From the NCBI RefSeq assembly GCF_000003605.2, contig NW_003109084.1, positions 421,001 through 485,000 of the forward strand: a stretch of 64,000 nucleotides of DNA, written 5' to 3'. The notes below the pieces were generated by a model. It was not told the origin of the DNA, did no database searches, and was given only the letters and a program-made list of their open reading frames with translations. Position numbers and translations under genes: made by a program. The stretch is from Saccoglossus kowalevskii (lineage: Eukaryota > Hemichordata > Enteropneusta > Harrimaniidae). This document shows positions 60,196 to 64,000 of the stretch, one piece after another (position 1 is the first letter of the stretch; every line of letters starts with the position of its first letter).

Positions 60196-62237
60196 ATGAA
60201 GAACATTTCAAAAGCTGCAAATTTGTTCAATTGTACGGAAAAGCGACAGTGTGCGCAGTTCTTGGCGCAGTCGGAGATGAGACGAGACAATTCTTCTACG
60301 TGCCCTGTCACCAAAACGAGGCGAGTGTCGGAAAAAATCACTTCCAGAACACCGACAAAAGTTGTGAAGAATCGGATGTCGGGTAAGTCCAGTACATCGT
60401 ATCCCAGCATGTATAATCAGTTTTAGTTAAACGATAATTGAGACATGCGAAGGATTTTAAATTTTTACGAAAAAGGCATGAAAGCGATGAAAATTCTATC
60501 ACGCCGTTTTTTCTTTTCACTGAGGTAACATATTTCTGTGTTCGAAAGCGTCAGATTGACTCAAAACGTTATTATAACGAAGACAAATGGCCAACTTAAT
60601 AGCGTTATTAACTGGTGCATTCATATCGTTAATAATCACATTATGACGTTTGCAAATAACAGCATAACTACGTTTTACAATATTATACAAATAACTTTTT
60701 TGAAAATAAAACTTTTCAAACAATAAACATTTTTCAAAAATGTTATTATATTGCATTATTGCTATTGCATTGTATAAGTATTATACATGCATCTTTACTG
60801 AATACGTCGTATTGCCAAGAACGCTCGAATTGTTTTGAATTTCATAATTGAGTACCGTTTTCCAAAACGTTTATAGTGGCATTAAATAGCAAACAATAGA
60901 ATCCATTTAATGTGATCCATTTGAGTGAATTATCGATATTATAATAATACATCTTTGTATATGATAACATAATATATATGTCGAAAATCTAGTGGTATAC
61001 TTCCCGGGGTAGGTTATTTCTTTATTGAACACGGAATGAACAATCATATCTAAATGAAAATTAAAATATTTAAGTTTCAAAACTGCTGCAGATGCAATAC
61101 AGAATACGACAATGCGATAGTGCACAAAGTGTTGGCAAATCACACCATATGGTTATTGTGAGATAAAAGAGAATACCAATACACTTCCCGAGTTGTGATA
61201 CAATATACATGCCACAAAATAAATAGCATTATTATTTACCATATATATAACACACGGTTTAGGAACAAAACGTAAAAAACAAACAAAATAACAAAACATA
61301 CTGTCAGCATGGTTAATTAATTTCAAGTTACATAACTATATTATGGTAGGCAGCATTGCTCTGCCAATCGTACCGCGAACACGTGCCTCAGTAAAGAAAA
61401 TTGCAATATAGGTCGGATCGTACCATTCGCGGAAAACTCTTGCGACTCGGTCTACTACGGTTATGGCAACTACCGCCACCCTACGATACTATACAATGTC
61501 ATGGCAGTGAGTAAATACTGTACTACCTATTATATTGACAGATATTGTTATCGTTTTATTTTCCTTACATTGGTCATTTTGCAATAAAAAAAAACATTTG
61601 TAACGTTCAGCACATAAAATGAATATGAGTTTTTTTTTTACCGAACAAAGCCTAAAATATGCCATCGTTAAACTGTGTCTATACAGTGCTATATAATTTG
61701 GAATAAAGTAGTATATCTATCTATTGTTGCCGCGCGTCAGGCTGCTGACAAACGTAGAATGAAATATGCCTAGCATGGAAAATAAAACCCAGTTTGAAAG
61801 GAGTATATTGACTAACACATTTCAGCATTAAACGATCAGTCGGTACCATATGTGCTCGGTCAACATTTGTCACTGTTAAAAACATACTAATGTAGACCTA
61901 TCACGCACAGGGCTTTACTGAATCCATTCAATAACGAATACAGAATTGTTTTAGAAAACAAATCATACCAAGGAATATATACAAATATTCCGAGTTTTTA
62001 TTCTTTGAATTATAAATATAAGTATTTGATTATCATTATTATGTATTTTTTTGTAGATCATTTAATATTTCAGATTACGCTGATCACGTCATCACGTTTA
62101 CGCTATCAGGAGGTAATCTCCGATGTGCAAGTGATGACAAGCAACCTCATCGTCAAATGAGTTCCACTGTCCCTCGTTTAAAACGAAACGGGTTGGCAGT
62201 TTCACTAAAAAAAAAATTAAAAAAAATATTTAAATAA
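60196..62237 (+). CDS. Tentative two-exon gene for a small basic protein (116 aa)
   Basis: Exon one, 60196-60382, starts MKNISKAANLFNCTEKRQCA and ends ...KVVKNRMS with the strong donor TCGG|GTAAGT in phase 1. Exon two, 62074-62237, follows TTTAATATTTCAG and joins in phase to give DYADHVITFTLSGG, ending SLKKKLKKIFK and a TAA. The total is 351 nt. The protein would be soluble, rich in Lys/Arg/Ser/Thr, with a strongly basic tail. I recognise no domain. Exon one could also begin at an acceptor at 60168-60169 (ATCCCCAG), which would make it internal. The minus strand is also open at 60180-60410, which lowers confidence. Confidence 0.3.
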
Positions 62238-62239
62238 TA

Positions 62240-64000
62240 TCAGAACAAAAGCAATGGACTTGTGAACTGTACATGAATTGTGATTGCAATTGTGACTTAA
62301 GCTTAACAATTTTGGTCATTCACATATCGTCGATTGAAAACTGGACCGTCATGCAAATCGCAAATATTGAAAGCTTGTATGCACACGATTCTAAAAAAAC
62401 AATTAGCAGAATTTCTCGCGGTTTATTATATTCGTTACGATGTATTTCAAATCTATATACAGTGATAACCTGTGGAATACCACAATACATTACGAAATTA
62501 TTGTTTTGCTCGCATGCACATCAGTTGAAGTTCTAACCCACTAATTTATTTCCTGACTTTCATACTGCCTTCTGTTTGGAGCTCTTTGGCAAATTAGCCA
62601 TTTGATTATTGACTAACTAGACGAAGAATCTATGAAAGGACAACCATGTTATTTTTAATTTAATTTCACTCACGATTGAAAAATGATTAGAAAATAAAAG
62701 ACCAATTGAAACAACAATTTACTTTAATTAAATCTTTTTCGAGTCGTCAGTCAAAAAGCCTGTGCAAGCAAACAACGTGTATATGAAAATAACGAATCCG
62801 CCCGTTCGACTACGTGTCATGGTTCCCCCTGACGTACGACATTTTAGGGAGCTAGTATTACTTGCGCCAAACTCTAATGATATCCATAATATGGGTTTGA
62901 TCGTAGTTTAAATAAAAAATAGTTTTTAACAACCGGTAGGGCGATGCTATAGCCATAATAGCTGTATGGCACATGCGAAATTATTGGCTTCGAAATAAAT
63001 ACAAGACTTCATTACAAACGAAATATGCAGTCTGAAATTATGCTTGATGTTACAGACACCAATAACAACGTGAATGTATTACAGAAAGAAAACAGTAAAG
63101 CATATACTCCGATAATTTATGAATAATGGACGATTCAATACTGTAAATGAGGGAATGGCAGGAAAGGGCGGCATCTGATTTTGATGGAACGTCATTCGCA
63201 TGTAGGCAATCGTCGAAGCAACAAAGACCCTTATACAAATAGACCAAAATCAACGACTAAATTTACAGAATAATTCCACACAAAACATAGAAACATAAAA
63301 TATAGTACAGGCCAATTCAACTGATAATCAATTTGGCGCCACTAGATTTATGCGTGATTTTATTGCGTTCTTGTTCAATTTCAAACTGCGTGTGCATACA
63401 AAGTGATTTCGATTTATTGAAATGCATTATGAAACTGGTCACTGGTGAACGTCATTGAAAATATTATGCTTAACTTTAAGCAATAGTACTAGACATGCCC
63501 ATGCATTCTTCAAGATTTTTTTTAAACTTGCTATAATCAGAAAAGACAAAAAATACATGTGGTTACTTCGAACAGATTGCTAGACTATCATCAAATTTTT
63601 TCTCAGCTTGTAACAATAGAATTAACCATATTGATTATCGGAAAGCATTTTTGGCACAGTTTCACTGAATACATGACTTTTCATTGCGCATGAAACTTTA
63701 TGCAAAAAAGACAATTATTTAAACCAATCGTGTCGTGCAACTAACCCTGTTTCAATAGTTTTCTAAATGTGTTTCATCTGTTTTGTTACGTGCGCATTGT
63801 TCCCGTTGATGTTGTAAACATACTCTTAACGTTCAAACAATGTAAATATTATATACTGCTGATGTATTGAAATGCGTGTATAACAACATAGTGCTAGTAA
63901 ACTATTTCCCAGTATGTTGTAACCAAAGAATACACACAAGTAATTTGCATGGCACATTCACTGCAAATTGTATCAATTTTCGCCGGACTTTATACCACAT
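62240..64000. other. Nothing recognised
   Basis: AT-rich sequence with short frames only (under 90 codons), no splice-framed hydrophobic or Cys-rich segment and no clear repeat. Confidence 0.5.

Noticed and set aside
1-64000. CRISPR arrays, rRNA or complete tRNA genes
   Set aside because: The tandem arrays lack conserved-repeat and unique-spacer structure; no rRNA segment seen; the only tRNA-like signal is the partial SINE head near 45126.

Overview
The window is AT-rich animal nuclear DNA: multi-exon genes with GT-AG introns, minisatellites, small DNA transposons, an LTR remnant and SINE-like repeats. The receptor repertoire (an OCA2-type transporter, an adhesion GPCR with HRM and GAIN domains, and a class A receptor resembling the thyrotropin-releasing-hormone receptor) fits an invertebrate bilaterian such as a lophotrochozoan or an invertebrate deuterostome. 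The sequence alone does not settle the phylum. Two assembly gaps (runs of N) lie at 17314-17723 and 58570-58824.

Layout. 1-519: two short open frames point at each other; the plus-strand one ends just before a perfect histone-type mRNA 3' stem-loop. 3013-20472 (+): the last 15 coding exons of an OCA2/P-protein gene, reconstructed with compatible phases as 645 residues plus stop. Its N-terminus and first membrane segment were not found in the window. Its introns carry two TA-flanked MITEs, a ~90-bp minisatellite and a 39-bp minisatellite. 20473-29210: OCA2 3' UTR, then intergenic DNA with a GC-richer patch at 24.6-26.4 kb. 29211-43632 (-): a complete adhesion GPCR in 14 coding exons (804 residues): signal peptide, HRM, GAIN, a degenerate GPS, 7TM. 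Its introns hold a solo LTR, a 20-bp minisatellite and diverged tandem duplications. 43633-57470: about 14 kb with no recognisable gene, holding SINE-like repeats and a CCGATAATGT repeat patch. 57471-58877 (-): a class A peptide-type GPCR interrupted by an assembly gap. 59546-59697: a clean 152-bp MITE with an 8-bp target duplication. 60196-62237 (+): a tentative two-exon gene for a small basic protein.

The genes do not form a pathway. The OCA2-like gene and the adhesion GPCR converge tail to tail, and the class A receptor lies upstream of the adhesion GPCR in the same orientation. I found no prokaryotic-type system, CRISPR array or rRNA. The most unusual points are the adhesion GPCR whose GPS lacks the His-Leu-Thr/Ser cleavage triad, the histone-type 3' end after a non-histone reading frame, and the class A receptor that lacks the TM6 toggle tryptophan.
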